The notes below the pieces were generated by a model. It was not told the DNA's origin. It was given only the letters and a program-made list of their open reading frames with translations, and searched no databases. A stretch of DNA of 64,000 bases. Origin: Thysanoteuthis rhombus. Its lineage: Eukaryota > Mollusca > Cephalopoda > Oegopsida > Thysanoteuthidae. Below, one piece after another: positions 41,982 to 52,435 of the stretch. Each line of letters begins with the position of its first letter. Positions within the stretch are counted from its first letter, which is position 1. Location of the stretch: contig OY735237.1 of NCBI GenBank assembly GCA_963457665.1, forward strand, positions 3,270,322 to 3,334,321, given 5' to 3'. Made by a program: the position numbers and the translations under genes.

Positions 41982-43202
41982 ATGGAAAAAATGGGCAAGA
42001 CAAAAGCTAGGAAGAAAGTGAGAGGTTCAAACTCTTCTGAGGGTTCCAAGTCTCAAAAAACTGTGCAAGTCAAAACTGAAGAGACACTTCTTGATTGTGA
42101 GGTGTGTGGCAATAGCTTTTCAGACTCTCCTAGTTTTGAAAATCACATGAAAATGCACACTAGTGAAACTCCATACCATTGTGTCAGTTGTGGTGAGAAA
42201 TTCTCTGAACATTCATTATTAAAAAAACATATGTCAACTCATAAAACAAACACTGAAAAGCCGTTCCAGTGTGAAATTTGTGGATCCAGGTTCACAGTGA
42301 GTTCGAGATTGAAATTGCATATACGAACACACACTGGAGAAAAACCATACTCTTGCGAATTTTGTGAGTCAAAATTCATTAGCAATTCACATTTAAGGAG
42401 TCATATGCGAACTCATACTGGTGAAAAACCATACAGCTGTGATGTTTGTGGGTCCAAATTTTCTGATAATTCCACTTTGCGACAGCATTTACGAATACAT
42501 ACTGGAGAGAGACCATTTCTATGTGATGTGTGTGGGTCGAAATTTTCTCATGGGTCACATTTGAAAAATCATCTTCGAACTCACACTGGAGAGAAACCAT
42601 TCAACTGTGACATATGTGGATCAAGATTTTCTTTAAATTCAAGTTTAAAACTACATCTACGAACACATACTGGAGAAAGACCATTTAGCTGCGACATCTG
42701 TGGGTCAAAGTTTTCCATACGATCAACTTTTATAAAACATATTCGTATCCACACAGGATTGAAACCATTTCAGTGCGAGACTTGTGGGGCCAAATTTTCT
42801 GATCCCTCGGCTTTGAGGCGTCACATACAGACTCATTCAGGAGAGAAACTTTTCCACTGTGAAACTTGTGGTTCAAAGTTTTCCAGAAACGCCCATCTAA
42901 AGAGACATATGCTAGTACACAGTGGAGAAAAGCCATTTAGCTGTGAGGTTTGTGGTTCAAGATTTGCGTTGAATTCAAATCTGAAAGTTCATATGCGCAC
43001 ACATACAGGGGAAAAACGTGTCCGCTGTGATATTTGTGGGTCCAAATTTGCTCAAAATTCTCATCTGAAGAAACACATGTTGAGCCATGAAACACTCATT
43101 GACACGAATGTTAAAAGTGACTCTGCTTCTGGTCCAAACAGGGAGATTTTGATTCAAGGCAAAGAGTTGATTTCAAATGGAGAAATTCATAAGTCATCTT
43201 AA
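41982..43202 (+). CDS. C2H2 zinc-finger protein, 12 fingers (subfamily B, plus strand)
   Basis: The 406-residue product has a basic N-terminus (GKTKARKKVRGS, likely nuclear localisation signal), a short Ser/Lys-rich stretch, twelve intact C2H2 fingers from about residue 39 to 369 with TGEKPY/TGERPF linkers, and a 37-residue tail (ETLIDTNVKSDSASG...). Each finger keeps C-X2-C-X12-H-X3-H. Most fingers share the pattern CGSKFSxNSxLxxH. No KRAB, BTB, SCAN or ZAD domain is seen. The coding region is one exon, spliced to the leader exon at 39.3 kb. AATAAA follows at 43,416. It is the close paralogue of the minus-strand gene at 33,192 and forms a head-to-head pair with it. Proteins of this type normally bind specific DNA in the nucleus; whether this one activates or represses cannot be told. 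Start chosen by leader homology and preceding in-frame stop. Confidence 0.95.
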   Translation: MEKMGKTKARKKVRGSNSSEGSKSQKTVQVKTEETLLDCEVCGNSFSDSPSFENHMKMHTSETPYHCVSCGEKFSEHSLLKKHMSTHKTNTEKPFQCEICGSRFTVSSRLKLHIRTHTGEKPYSCEFCESKFISNSHLRSHMRTHTGEKPYSCDVCGSKFSDNSTLRQHLRIHTGERPFLCDVCGSKFSHGSHLKNHLRTHTGEKPFNCDICGSRFSLNSSLKLHLRTHTGERPFSCDICGSKFSIRSTFIKHIRIHTGLKPFQCETCGAKFSDPSALRRHIQTHSGEKLFHCETCGSKFSRNAHLKRHMLVHSGEKPFSCEVCGSRFALNSNLKVHMRTHTGEKRVRCDICGSKFAQNSHLKKHMLSHETLIDTNVKSDSASGPNREILIQGKELISNGEIHKSS

Positions 43203-43239
43203 TACCAGGAGATAAGAGCTACATAATTTTCCATGTTGG

Positions 43240-43725
43240 GACATATTGGAAAAATCTGCACTCAAGTTTTCTGTATATTCTCATCTGAAGGAGCACATGT
43301 TGTTGACCAATGAGATGCAGGGCAGTCTTGAGAATATTTGACACCTCTGAGCAAAGCAATGTAATGGATCTGGCTTGCGGGTCGTTGTGCCAACCCTAAT
43401 CTAATATGTAGATTCAATAAAGAGTCAACAACTGAATATAAACATAGGTTTAGAGAAGGTCTTCCATATTTGCTATTTAATAATCTAAACCTAAAGGTTT
43501 TTTTTTTCTCAAACTGAATTTAGGGGCCCTTGGGAAACTGCTCTGTGTGCCCATATGATAAGAATACGTACAATGATTAAAATGCAAACAGTGATTTTGT
43601 TTCTGGTTCCAACAGTGGGATTTTGGATTTAAAAAAAAAGGGTTACTTTTGAATGGATATGTTTGTGATAATCCCTCCCAACATGAGGAGATAGTTGCTA
43701 CATGATCTTCCATGTAAAATGATAT
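43240..43725 (+). pseudogene. Decayed duplicate of the zinc-finger gene's 3' end
   Basis: At 43,255-43,320, TATTCTCATCTGAAG then GAGCACATGTTG repeats the last finger of the gene just upstream (ATTCTCATCTGAAGAAACAC) but without its cysteines in frame. At 43,575-43,725, TTCTGGTTCCAACAGTGGGA, TTTTGAATGGATA and GAGGAGATAGTTGCTACATG repeat the gene's tail and 3' UTR (about 43,120-43,240). About 250 bp of other sequence lies between. It is a relic of a tandem partial copy. Confidence 0.75.
43416..43421 (+). terminator. Candidate poly(A) signal AATAAA
   Basis: Lies about 210 bp after the stop of the plus-strand subfamily B gene, inside the decayed duplicate. Confidence 0.4.
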
Positions 43726-45739
43726 CAATACCAACATTTGATAAAACCTTCACGAAATAAGTTTTTTCATCTGTCAGAATTACTCAGATTTCCCATGTTT
43801 AATCCAGTAAGTGTGAATAACAGAAATTTCCATCATATAAATTCTGTGGCTAACTCAATATATAATTTTTTTTAATCCTGATTGTTGGCAACTCAGTTCT
43901 ACCTGTGACCCAGGTTCTTTTTTTTATCTTGCAATGGATTACATACAATGGATCACTTGCAATCGATAAGGGCTTTTATCTTGTGATTGATGAATATAAC
44001 ACTTGCCCCATCAGCAGTTAATGAGTTAATGAAACTTTTAAATGACTTTTTTTTTTTTTTTGTTGCTTGATTACCTTGAAAACTAGTTAGCTCTCAGAGA
44101 GTACGTTCTTCATCAATGCCATTGTCTTTGAAAATTGAACAATCAGATCATAGATCACAGACTATTATGCCATGACAAAAGTTTTGCTGACATCATCATG
44201 GTGACTTCTATGTTTTCGTACTACCACACTATACTTCCATTGTGATGATATTACACAGATGATGTCATTACTGCGTTATTACATCTGAAAAGCCAGAAAA
44301 TTGACCAATCTCATGATATCTAAAAAATTGCAATAAAACTTTTGGATCCACCCCAAGATTTAATCAATTATTCTTTGGCCCATGGCCCATACCTCTACAG
44401 AGTGTCATTGAAATTCATTGAGAACTTTTGGAAATATTGTGTGGACAAACAGACCAACATGGATGAATACATATCTTCTGTCCAAATTCATCAGAGGTTA
44501 AAATAGAAAAAGCAAAGTTGCTTCCTGTGTCGCATGACACATGAAGCAATGATTTTTGTCTCCATTCTTCAAATTCATTATTTGCATCAATTGTAGAGTG
44601 CTAGCCCGATGCCAAAGATAGACTTCCTTACAGGCCTGAAGGATTCCAACTGCCCGGCTATTTATCCAAAGATGTGGGCAGTCAAAGTGGATTGATGCTT
44701 TTCCTAAGGGTATTATTGCAAAGTGAATATACATTGTTACAGAGTTTGGAGTCAGTTTGCTGATTCCATCTTACATGCCATTAACCTTTAGGCCAATCAC
44801 ACTACATAATTACCGTAACAGGGTGTTCGCCAGGAATTTGAATTCCTCACAGTTTTTATAAAAGTGGGAAGTTTTCCAAGATCTGCTTATTTGAACAGGT
44901 CGAGTAACCCCTTAACAGAAACTCCAAATTTGAAACCTTTCAATTTTGGATAAGAGGTGCTCAATCTGTATTTGTATTTATTTTGTATTTTATCAAAAAG
45001 ACAAGAATGGCTCAAAATGTTCAGCTTAACTGGGAAATAGGAACTAGGTTTCTATCGGAAATTAGCTGTTAATTGGTTAGTGAAATACTGGCTAACACCC
45101 TGCATAACTGGTTTATGATTTTGAACCTGAAAACACATTGTACCATTAAAGTGATTAAATTCTACATTGAATTTTGATGTATTTTGTCTACCATTGAATT
45201 TATTTAAATATTTAAGATGAATTTTCAAGGTTGAATGAATATCAGAATTTCCATTATTAATAACTAGCAGAATACACCTCCTATGGATGGAATATTCAGC
45301 TAGTATATACAGTTAATAGTGTGTAGATCTGGATCTTGCATATATTCTATATAAAATACAGTATAATCAAAACATTATTACTAACTAGAATATATCCCTA
45401 AAAAATGACGGGATTATTTATGGAATGACACTAATGAACCTAAAGCTATTTCATTTGGTGATCTACTTTGAACTATTCAAGCTGTTCAATTGTGGGATCA
45501 GACTTAAAGTCTCAAGCATTTCTATGATATAACTTTTCACTATGTCATAATAGGAAGGTGTATTAACCAATGAGATTCATGAGTGCAAACAAACAGAGAA
45601 GAAATTTGCATATACACAATGTTTTGATTTTTTTTTACCATTTATTTTCATTCTAATTATTTTTGCTTTTTATCGCAACTAAGCATAGGCTGGGTTCTCT
45701 TCATCATTGAGTAAATAAATCAACAGTGCCTTGGAAAAC
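43726..45739. other. Spacer with one R5 repeat copy
   Basis: A segment at about 44,335-44,460 (GGATCCACCCCAAGATTTAA, CATTGAAATTCATTGAGAAC, TTGTGTGGACAAACAGACC) is one copy of R5, a repeat also at 51,800, 52,015, 60,020 and 60,185. Nothing else is recognised. Confidence 0.5.
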
Positions 45740-45795
45740 TGAACTCTCAACCCTCTAAGTCTGAGGGTAATTCGCTTGATGCTCGACTACTTTTA
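45740..45795 (-). repeat. tRNA-like sequence (SINE or pseudo-tRNA)
   Basis: On the minus strand GTCGAGCATCAAGCG resembles a D arm, ACCCTC-AGACTTA-GAGGGT forms a six-pair stem with a seven-base loop, and GAGTTCAGTTTTCC is B-box-like. No matching acceptor stem was found, so it is unlikely to be a working tRNA. Confidence 0.4.
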
Positions 45796-46157
45796 TACTG
45801 TTAAGATACAGTTTTAAAAAATATTAACAATAAACATGAATTACCACCTACAATCTAGTGGAACTCAAGTGAATTATTCGAATATTATTGACAAAGAAAA
45901 TATTCTTCACCGCAAAAGGTGATAATTCAACAGATGCTAGTCATCAGCAGCAGTTTTGGTTATGCCATTAGGATTATTTGAAAGGGGATTTTGACTATTT
46001 TCTGATGTCTTAATTTTGAATTGCTTTTTATCAGAGCTTAACTCGGACCATCACTTTACTGATACTACTAGTACAGAATCAAAAACAAACGTTCCTGGAA
46101 AGATCGGAATGAAGACTAAGTTTAGATTTGATCTCCTGCCAAACCATCAAATTTTCA

Positions 46158-46232
46158 TGGTCAGAGCAGCTTGTGTGTTTGACAGGGCATTCTTGTCGTT
46201 AAAGGGATGTGAGTTCAAATCTCACTGAGAGC
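46158..46232 (+). repeat. tRNA-like sequence with intact T arm
   Basis: GTGAG-TTCAAAT-CTCAC forms a perfect T arm and GGTCAGAGCAGCTTGTG could be a D arm, but the 3' end (TGAGAGCC) has no acceptor partner. It is read as a SINE head or pseudo-tRNA. Confidence 0.45.
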
Positions 46233-46429
46233 CTTTTCTTTTTTTAATCTGCACTTTACTAACCATATAAGAATCAACCCCACTATACTATGGTCTCTCT
46301 AAAGGACAAGGGGGAAAAAGTTTGGAGGGGTGCAAGGGGTATTAGAGGGGAGTGGCCCCCTCATTATGATCTTCCTCTAGCAGAGCTTATTTACTAACCA
46401 TCAAGCTGTAACAGTCTGAAAATGTTTAC

Positions 46430-46622
46430 CAAATGTTTTAAATTGTAAATTGTCTGAATTCTTAGATCAAGTATTTTTCTCCTTCTAAATGTTCCTAGTG
46501 TTTAGTGAGAGACATTGAGTAATATTTTTTAAGTATCTGGTACGAGTTGGTGGTGGATTGAACCTTGATCTGCCAAACTGGATGTGAGCACTCTTCCACC
46601 GGGTCACTGTGATCGGAATGTA
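46430..46622 (-). repeat. tRNA-derived SINE, second head-plus-body copy
   Basis: On the minus strand AGTGACCCGGTGGAAGAGTG is A-box-like, and AAGGTTCAATCCACC B-box-like. The body, with AATTGTAAATTGTCTGAATT and TTTTTCTCCTTC on the plus strand, resembles that at 40,990. An R2 repeat follows at 46,655. Confidence 0.6.
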
Positions 46623-46654
46623 GTTTAGCAAGACCCCCTCTACAAATGTAGTTT

Positions 46655-46882
46655 TTGACTTTTAGAAAAAAGGCTTTTTCAGGCCTTATTCTGATGGGCT
46701 CATTTAAAACATCTAAATCCCAGAGAATCTATATTTTTTTTCATTCTAGTTCAGATGTTTTCCTGTGGAAAACTATTGATATCATTGGAATTTATTCTGA
46801 CCATATTTTTTCTTTTTTCCTTTTTTTTTGATGGAATTTTTTTTACATGACTTCAAATTTTGACACTACTGTTGTTCAAGCT
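46655..46882 (+). repeat. R2 repeat, copy 2
   Basis: GGCTTTTTCAGGCCTTATTC, ACATCTAAATCCCAGAGAAT, TTCCTGTGGAAAACTATTGA and CTTCAAATTTTGACACTACT match the first copy at 41,300 in order. Confidence 0.7.
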
Positions 46883-46951
46883 TTTTCTTTTTTTTCTTAG
46901 TCTTATTTTCAGATTTTTTCTTCTCATAGTAACCATCAGCTAAAAGTGTAA

Positions 46952-47332
46952 AAATAGGTTTCTTTTGTTTTCAAGTTGGTCTGGCTGGCTTACATTGTGT
47001 ATCTTGTCTGTAGGCTGCACTAATGGAGTTAAAGGGCAGAAAATTAAGATTTTTCTATTTTATTCCAGAATCCCTTGCCCCCAAATAGGTTGTTAGTGGG
47101 GGTTCAATTTGTAATGTATGTTTATGGTAAATTGGTCCAGTAGCACTTGGGTTTGTTTTTTGAAAATTCAAACTTTTTCATGATCACTACCCAACAAGAG
47201 GTGAGAGATGTAACTTATCCATTGATCATCCCTTTTTCCAACTTTCTAATTGCTCACCCCCAACATGGCTTACTGCAAGAAAATGTCAGTCACCTGGTGG
47301 TCTCTATTGAGTGACTAACCAAACCTGTCTTG
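46952..47332 (+). repeat. R1 interspersed repeat, full-length copy (381 bp)
   Basis: Runs from ATAGGTTTCTTTTGTTTTCA through GGCTGCACTAATGGAG, TTAGTGGGGGTTCAATTTG, GATCACTACCCAACAAGAGG to TCTATTGAGTGACTAACC. Its size equals that of the copy at 21,992. A second R1 copy follows 140 bp later. Confidence 0.8.
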
Positions 47333-47470
47333 TTTTTATTCATAAGATCATAGAGAGAAAAAATATCAGCTTTCAAAACGAACAAAAACTTAGTTAAAAT
47401 AACTGGTAAAGTGTTTGTTTTTATTTTAGATTTCTTTCACTTTGTTAAAAAACTATCACCAAAATAGTCA

Positions 47471-47752
47471 ACATGGGTTTCTCTCAGTTTTTAAGCTGGT
47501 GTGGCTGGCTATGCATATGAAATGTGCACAGGACGCCTCAATGTAGTTAGTGGGCTGAATATTTAAATAGTCACTTCTTAGTGTTTTGAAAAAATTCCCA
47601 ACCAAGATAAGCTTCAAGTGAGGGGTTCAATCTGCAATGAAGGTTTATGCTAAGCTGACCCTATAGTTATGGTCTGCCAGTTTTTTTTTTTGAAGATAGA
47701 GACTTTTTCAGTGATCACAGCCCAACAAAAGGGGAAGTAGCTTATTCATTAA
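47471..47752 (+). repeat. R1 interspersed repeat, 3'-truncated copy
   Basis: GGTTTCTCTCAGTTTTTAAG, GGTGTGGCTGGCTATG, GGGTTCAATCTGCAATGAAG and GATCACAGCCCAACAAAAGG are present; the last ~100 bp of R1 is missing. Confidence 0.75.
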
Positions 47753-49517
47753 AGATCTAGAGAGGACAGTATGCCAACTTAACACTTAAAATTGAGTCAA
47801 AAACATTTCAAGATTCTCCAGATATATATTTTTAGAACAGAACTAAATAAAACCTTTGCTATAATGAAATGATACCACCTCTAAGTAATAACAATATTAT
47901 TATCATGTTTCAGTAAAGCAGAATATGAAATGAATCTCATAAATACTGTAAGATCTGCTTAACCTCTTTTCCTAATGTTTCTTCCAGACAATTGCCATTT
48001 ACCCTGTCCCCCCACCCACAAGGTTGTAGGCTTTAGATATTTCACTAGATGGTTTTAGACTTTAATTTCATAAGAAGTTTATGATTTTGGAATCACACAA
48101 ACACATTTTAAGAGCCTGACAAAAAGTAATGTTTAGAATTTAAAATTTCAGAAGCTTAAAACAGCTATCGATATCGCATTGTATGTTTTTTTTGTTTCCA
48201 TATCTAAAACTAAGCAAGTCAAAATTGTCCATTTTATTTACATTCACTGTATTTAATTTGATAGAGGTTTGATTTTATTTTTATTAGTTATATGATATAG
48301 AAAAGGTTATTCATAAAATTGTTTTCTACAAAAACTACCTTGTATGTAAACCAATTCTTGATCAAAATCCATTGTATCAATTTTGACTTCTATTTGCCTT
48401 CATGAAGCACATAAAACTGATCATTTGCTATTCAAATATTAGGATTCCTGTCGTAAAGAATTAGCAAACTTATCAAAAAAAAGTTCAAACCGAATCTCAA
48501 TTGTTAGTCTTTTTAAAAAAATGAGATTCAATTAATTTGCAGAACAATTTTGAATAATAATGCAGCTAACACAAATGCAAAAATCACGCTCATTGTGAAT
48601 AAGAGTTTTACTTGAATTTCACCATCCTTTCCAATTTATCTGCAGTAAATAAAACTTGAAGTGAAAAAAAAAACAAACTTTTATTTTTACCAGCTGAAAA
48701 TAACCGCCTAGTTGTAAAACATTGAATTATCACTTCACTGGATATTTCATGACTGTAGGCTTCATATAACTCAGAATAACTGAGTGGAGAGCAGATATTT
48801 TCAACTTTCTATACATACAAACACCTCTGTTAGTGGCTTTGTAATACTAAATGTTGATCTCCAGCAATTTTACTACACCTTGGATAGTCCTATCAACCCA
48901 AGCAGTTGATATTGATCATTTCGAGACACTTTGTGTAGAAAAAAAAAACAGCATTTACTCAATTATGTAGCGGATAATGCTGCCTTAAGCTTGAGTCCTC
49001 ATCCCTGGGAGATAACAGTATGGTTCTATTAGGGAAATGAGTGAGTGCCCTTACGCTGGCCATGACAACAGCCATCCCAGTCTGTAGTTCACATATCACA
49101 AGGTTCTCTTCGTCTCAGAGTTCTTTGCAACACGTGGAATAGACTTAGAAGTGACAAGCCCACCCGAGGTGTTGTCACTTACTTCATCATACATTATTAC
49201 AGCTGTAGCTACTAAGAGCATTAGTGCTAGCTCTAGTCTCAGTCAGAGTTAGAACTCAGCCTGCCCTATCCATTTTCAGTGCTATTGACCACCGGCGCTT
49301 TGAGGAATTGATTGTTTGGATAAAAAGCAAAGAAGTAAAAAGAGATTAACTGTTGCAGATAAACAAAAAAATCCTTCCCATTCTTTCTGAAATGACCAGA
49401 TATTTATGAAAACAAAAATTTGATCTTGGAACGAAACAAAATATTCATTGATGCTTTTCAAAATATCAATAACAGCTGGAAATTTGGAATTTCGGACAGC
49501 TTGGCTAAAATTTAGTG
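47753..49517. other. Spacer without recognised features
   Basis: AT-rich to about 48.9 kb, then a more balanced stretch (49.0-49.3 kb) without a recognised gene. Open frames here have no motif support. Confidence 0.45.
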
Positions 49518-49560
49518 CAGTGGTCCCCAACCTTGGGCCATAGACCCCTGAGAGTTCACA
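49518..49560 (+). mobile_element. hAT-type terminal sequence
   Basis: CAGTGGTCCCCAACCTTGGG, then CCATAGACCCC, is the usual form of a hAT 5' terminus. The element body and other end were not delimited. Confidence 0.45.
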
Positions 49561-49807
49561 AAGCTATTACTAAGGGTCTGTGGGCTGACCTTCAAAAGCC
49601 TAAGGTTCATGAATAGAGGCAGTGATGTAGATAGTGATTTGAGGGTCCGAGCAGGGGGCTTGGCCCTTCAAGGGGCACCCTTCTATATTTACAATTGTTA
49701 TCATGTAATATTTGTAGAAATCCTGTGGATGATCTACTATTCATAAAGCTTTTTGAGGCCACCCTCCATTGGAGGCCGCAGGGGGGTGGGATTTAAAATC
49801 ACTAGTC

Positions 49808-49884
49808 ACTAGTGCTGGGCTGTGGGGATGGAGGGGGGTGAGATTTAAAATTACCCCCCTCCATCTCCACAGCCCAGCACTAGT
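49808..49884. repeat. Long hairpin, 31-bp arms (30 of 31 paired), 15-nt loop
   Basis: ACTAGTGCTGGGCTGTGGGG at 49,808 continuing with ATGGAGGGGGG is followed after TGAGATTTAAAATTA by its inverse, ending ACAGCCCAGCACTAGT at 49,884. Only one mismatch occurs. A related G-rich segment (CAGGGGGGTGGGATTTAAAA) lies just to the left. Origin unknown; probably a recent foldback insertion. Confidence 0.85.
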
Positions 49885-50237
49885 TGGTTACAGTTAGGAT
49901 AATAGAAAAAATAAAATAAATATTTTCTGCTCACTCTCCTACCAGATAAGCATTGTGATGATAGAAGTAATGTTGACGTAATGAAAGCAAGAACCATAAG
50001 TTCAACGATGCGTTCACCATCCATGGTAGTAGTAACAAGAGGAGGAAGAAGAGCAAGTAGTCTTTCTTTGTGTCTCTTGATTCTTGTACTTGTAAAACAT
50101 TGGAATTATTCTGCAAGCATTATTTTCAATAGAAATCATAAATGGCCATTTTTGGTGTTTTTTGGCCATTTTTAGCTTTTAGAAATTTTATTATGTCATC
50201 ATTAGCATCATTTGAAAACGATTGGAATAGATGCTAC

Positions 50238-51050
50238 TGTGGACCTTCAGCCTGTAACTGATGGTCTCACAAACTATACCAAACCAGCCGTGGTTCTGGG
50301 TTAGTAAAAGAAGGCAACAAGTCGAAATTTCGTTTAACTGTGTTATATAGAGTATTGATTATCAATATCTCTGGAGACGGGAAATGCTTATTCGCAGTTG
50401 AAAAGAGAGGAGGCCGATTTTCATCTAAGTCAAACTGATGACTGGTCTCTCATGTCACAAACGGTAGTCTACTGGATGGTAGCAGCGGTTGACGGTTACG
50501 AAGGCGGCCGACAAGAGGGACTGGTAGCTTCTCTTCTCGAATCCCCAACTCTATTCTGACTGCTGCTGTTACGAAAATCCCTCCTATTTAAGCCCTGGGT
50601 ATCAACACTGTGTTTCTTTGTAATTGACTTCCTTTCTTTCTTTTCCTGTTATCTCGATCCTTCCAGAAAATCCCAAATATTAACCCTCATCCGTCTCGCG
50701 ACGCAAGTCCGTCCAAGATCATAAATTAGCCTCCCCCTCTTTCAAGAACTCTGCCAATTACTTTTCTTTCAAAACTTTTATTCTTTCTCTCAAGACCCCA
50801 GACACTGGCCCCCATCTGGCCATCAAATCAGGAGGAGAACTTCTCTAAGAGTACTTGTTTTTGCAACCCAAGGATCCGACAGAACACATTAAATTGAGAA
50901 CCTGCAGGCCCCCGCACTTGGAAGCACGTAATTCTCAACTTGCTACAGTATCTTCAAAAAACACATTATCCCTTTTAATACAGATAACTCCTTTGGTAAT
51001 AACCATAGTAATTTTTAGGACACGGGGGGACTCCTGGTCCCCTAGTGTCA
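50238..51050 (+). mobile_element. Solo LTR, copy 2 (about 813 bp)
   Basis: Same sequence as 28,747-29,550 from TGTGGACCTTC to AGTGTCA, with small indels (for example GACTGCTGCTG near 50,558). TATTTAAG at 50,585 is retained. The 3' neighbour base differs from copy 1 (TCACT for TCACA), and flanks CTAC and CTCC match at three of four positions, so the target duplication is uncertain. Confidence 0.7.
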
Positions 51051-51365
51051 CTCTCCATCTTTTGATGATGTCATACCTCTTGATGACGTTACACTTCTTC
51101 CTCGCTTAATATTTCTGTTGTTTAACATAACTTGGAGTGACGGACAGTCAGACAGATCGAATGTGCACTACATCTAAAAAAATTAAAAAAATAAATTTCA
51201 TTAACATCTTTCCTTCCTAACCCAATAACGTAAGGGTTGTTTGCAAACTCATCTCGCAAGCTATTGCTATCACTCGATATCGCAATTATCTAGTTTTGTG
51301 CCTAAGTTGACGTTGTACAACAAAGATCTACGAGAGATGAGAATTATCTCCCTTTTATAAATTGA

Positions 51366-51601
51366 TGGCCTGCACAAAGCCCTGACCTCACGCCCTGTGA
51401 CTTCTTACTGTGGGAGAATTGAAAGACGAGGTGTAGCGCATCAAACCACAAACTCTGGATCAAGTAGAGGAGCGGATTCAACATGTTCTGGACTTCCTGC
51501 AAAGGTCAATTGAGGCCAAACCAAAACGCTTACCGGAATTGGTGGACTACATTGCATTTCAACGCAGCAGGCAAATTCTACCAAGATATAGTCGAAAATA
51601 A
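51366..51601 (+). mobile_element. Tc1/mariner-type transposase C-terminal fragment
   Basis: One frame reads WPAQSPDLTPCDFLLW; after a one-base shift the next reads GELKDEV, a stop, then RIKPQTLDQVEERIQHVLDF and ends RQILPRYSRK followed by TAA. SPDLTPCDFFLWG..KD.VY is the conserved region with the last catalytic Asp of mariner-like transposases. It differs from the cecropia-type copies, which have DYHFFKH-like sequence here. Confidence 0.75.
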
Positions 51602-51799
51602 AGCTAGTTTGACTACAATTGACCAATAAATATCAAAGCTATTGCCTATTTCCAATGAGGTGATTCTTTTAACTCATCCTGTATACTATGGGACATGATC
51701 GAAGGATTGAATTCTTTCCAAATTGCTGGCAAAAGAAATGTTCTTCCTGATGTAATTATTTGCAAGGAAATGGAAAAATATCTTCCAATCAAAGAAAAA

Positions 51800-52190
51800 A
51801 AAAATACTGGATCTGCCCCCAAATTTAACTAATTCTTTCTGCCTACCTATTCACAAAATCCCATTGAAATTCGCAGAGTGCTTTTAGGTATATCTTGTGG
51901 AAAGACAGATAGATAGATGGGTGGCAATGTTATTTGGTGTGAATGTATAACTACGACGTAGGGGAGATAATTGCGCATAGATTAACTCTGAAATCCAAGC
52001 ACCTATTACGTAGCCTATTGTCCATTGTTCCTCAGAATTTTATGAGAATTCATGCAGAACTTTGGGATATATCTATATCTATATATACATGTGTATGTGG
52101 TATGAGCGAAAACTACGATGCAGGGAAGGTAATTAAACGTGGATCCGACCCAAATTTTAATGACTTCTGCAGCATTTTGTCTACCTGTTC
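51800..52190 (+). repeat. Two R5 repeat copies
   Basis: Copy one (about 51,800-51,912): GGATCTGCCCCCAAATTTAA, CCCATTGAAATTCGCAGAG, ATCTTGTGGAAAGACAGATA. Copy two (about 52,015-52,190, rearranged): GAGAATTCATGCAGAACTTT and GGATCCGACCCAAATTTTAA. R5 resembles a widespread invertebrate 3'-tail repeat (GGATCC..CCAAAATTTAAT ... CATTGAAAT...GAGATATCGTGTGGACAGACAG). A 161-codon open frame across it is not a gene. Confidence 0.6.
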
Positions 52191-52364
52191 ACATTTGGTC
52201 CGTAATCAATCAGTCGAGAAATACTCCCTCGATTTTTTGTCAAACTCCAGTCCGATTCTGGAGTTGACTGATAACACTAATAACAACAACAATCCTCTAC
52301 AAATTAAGGGAAGTGAATTCTTCACTGTTTGTCTATCTCATGAACTAAAATCAACATTTCCATA

Positions 52365-52435
52365 CCATGATTCGAAATCACGACCAAGTGATCAACAGGA
52401 GGATTCCTTACCAACCGAGCCAAACTAACGAATTT
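52365..52435 (-). repeat. tRNA-derived SINE head
   Basis: On the minus strand GTTTGGCTCGGTTGGTAAGG is a clear D-arm/A-box, and GTGATTTCGAATCATGG contains a B-box. No acceptor stem match. It overlaps the end of the non-gene open frame at 51,943-52,428. Confidence 0.6.

Noticed and set aside
46158..46232. Functional tRNA gene
   Set aside because: T arm is perfect but there is no pairing acceptor stem and no proper anticodon arm.
28747..51050. One large LTR retrotransposon bounded by the two LTRs
   Set aside because: The 21-kb interval holds independent genes and repeats and no gag/pol; two solo LTRs are simpler.
51943..52428. 161-codon open frame, plus strand
   Set aside because: It is built from two R5 repeat pieces and ends inside a tRNA-SINE head; no motif is seen.
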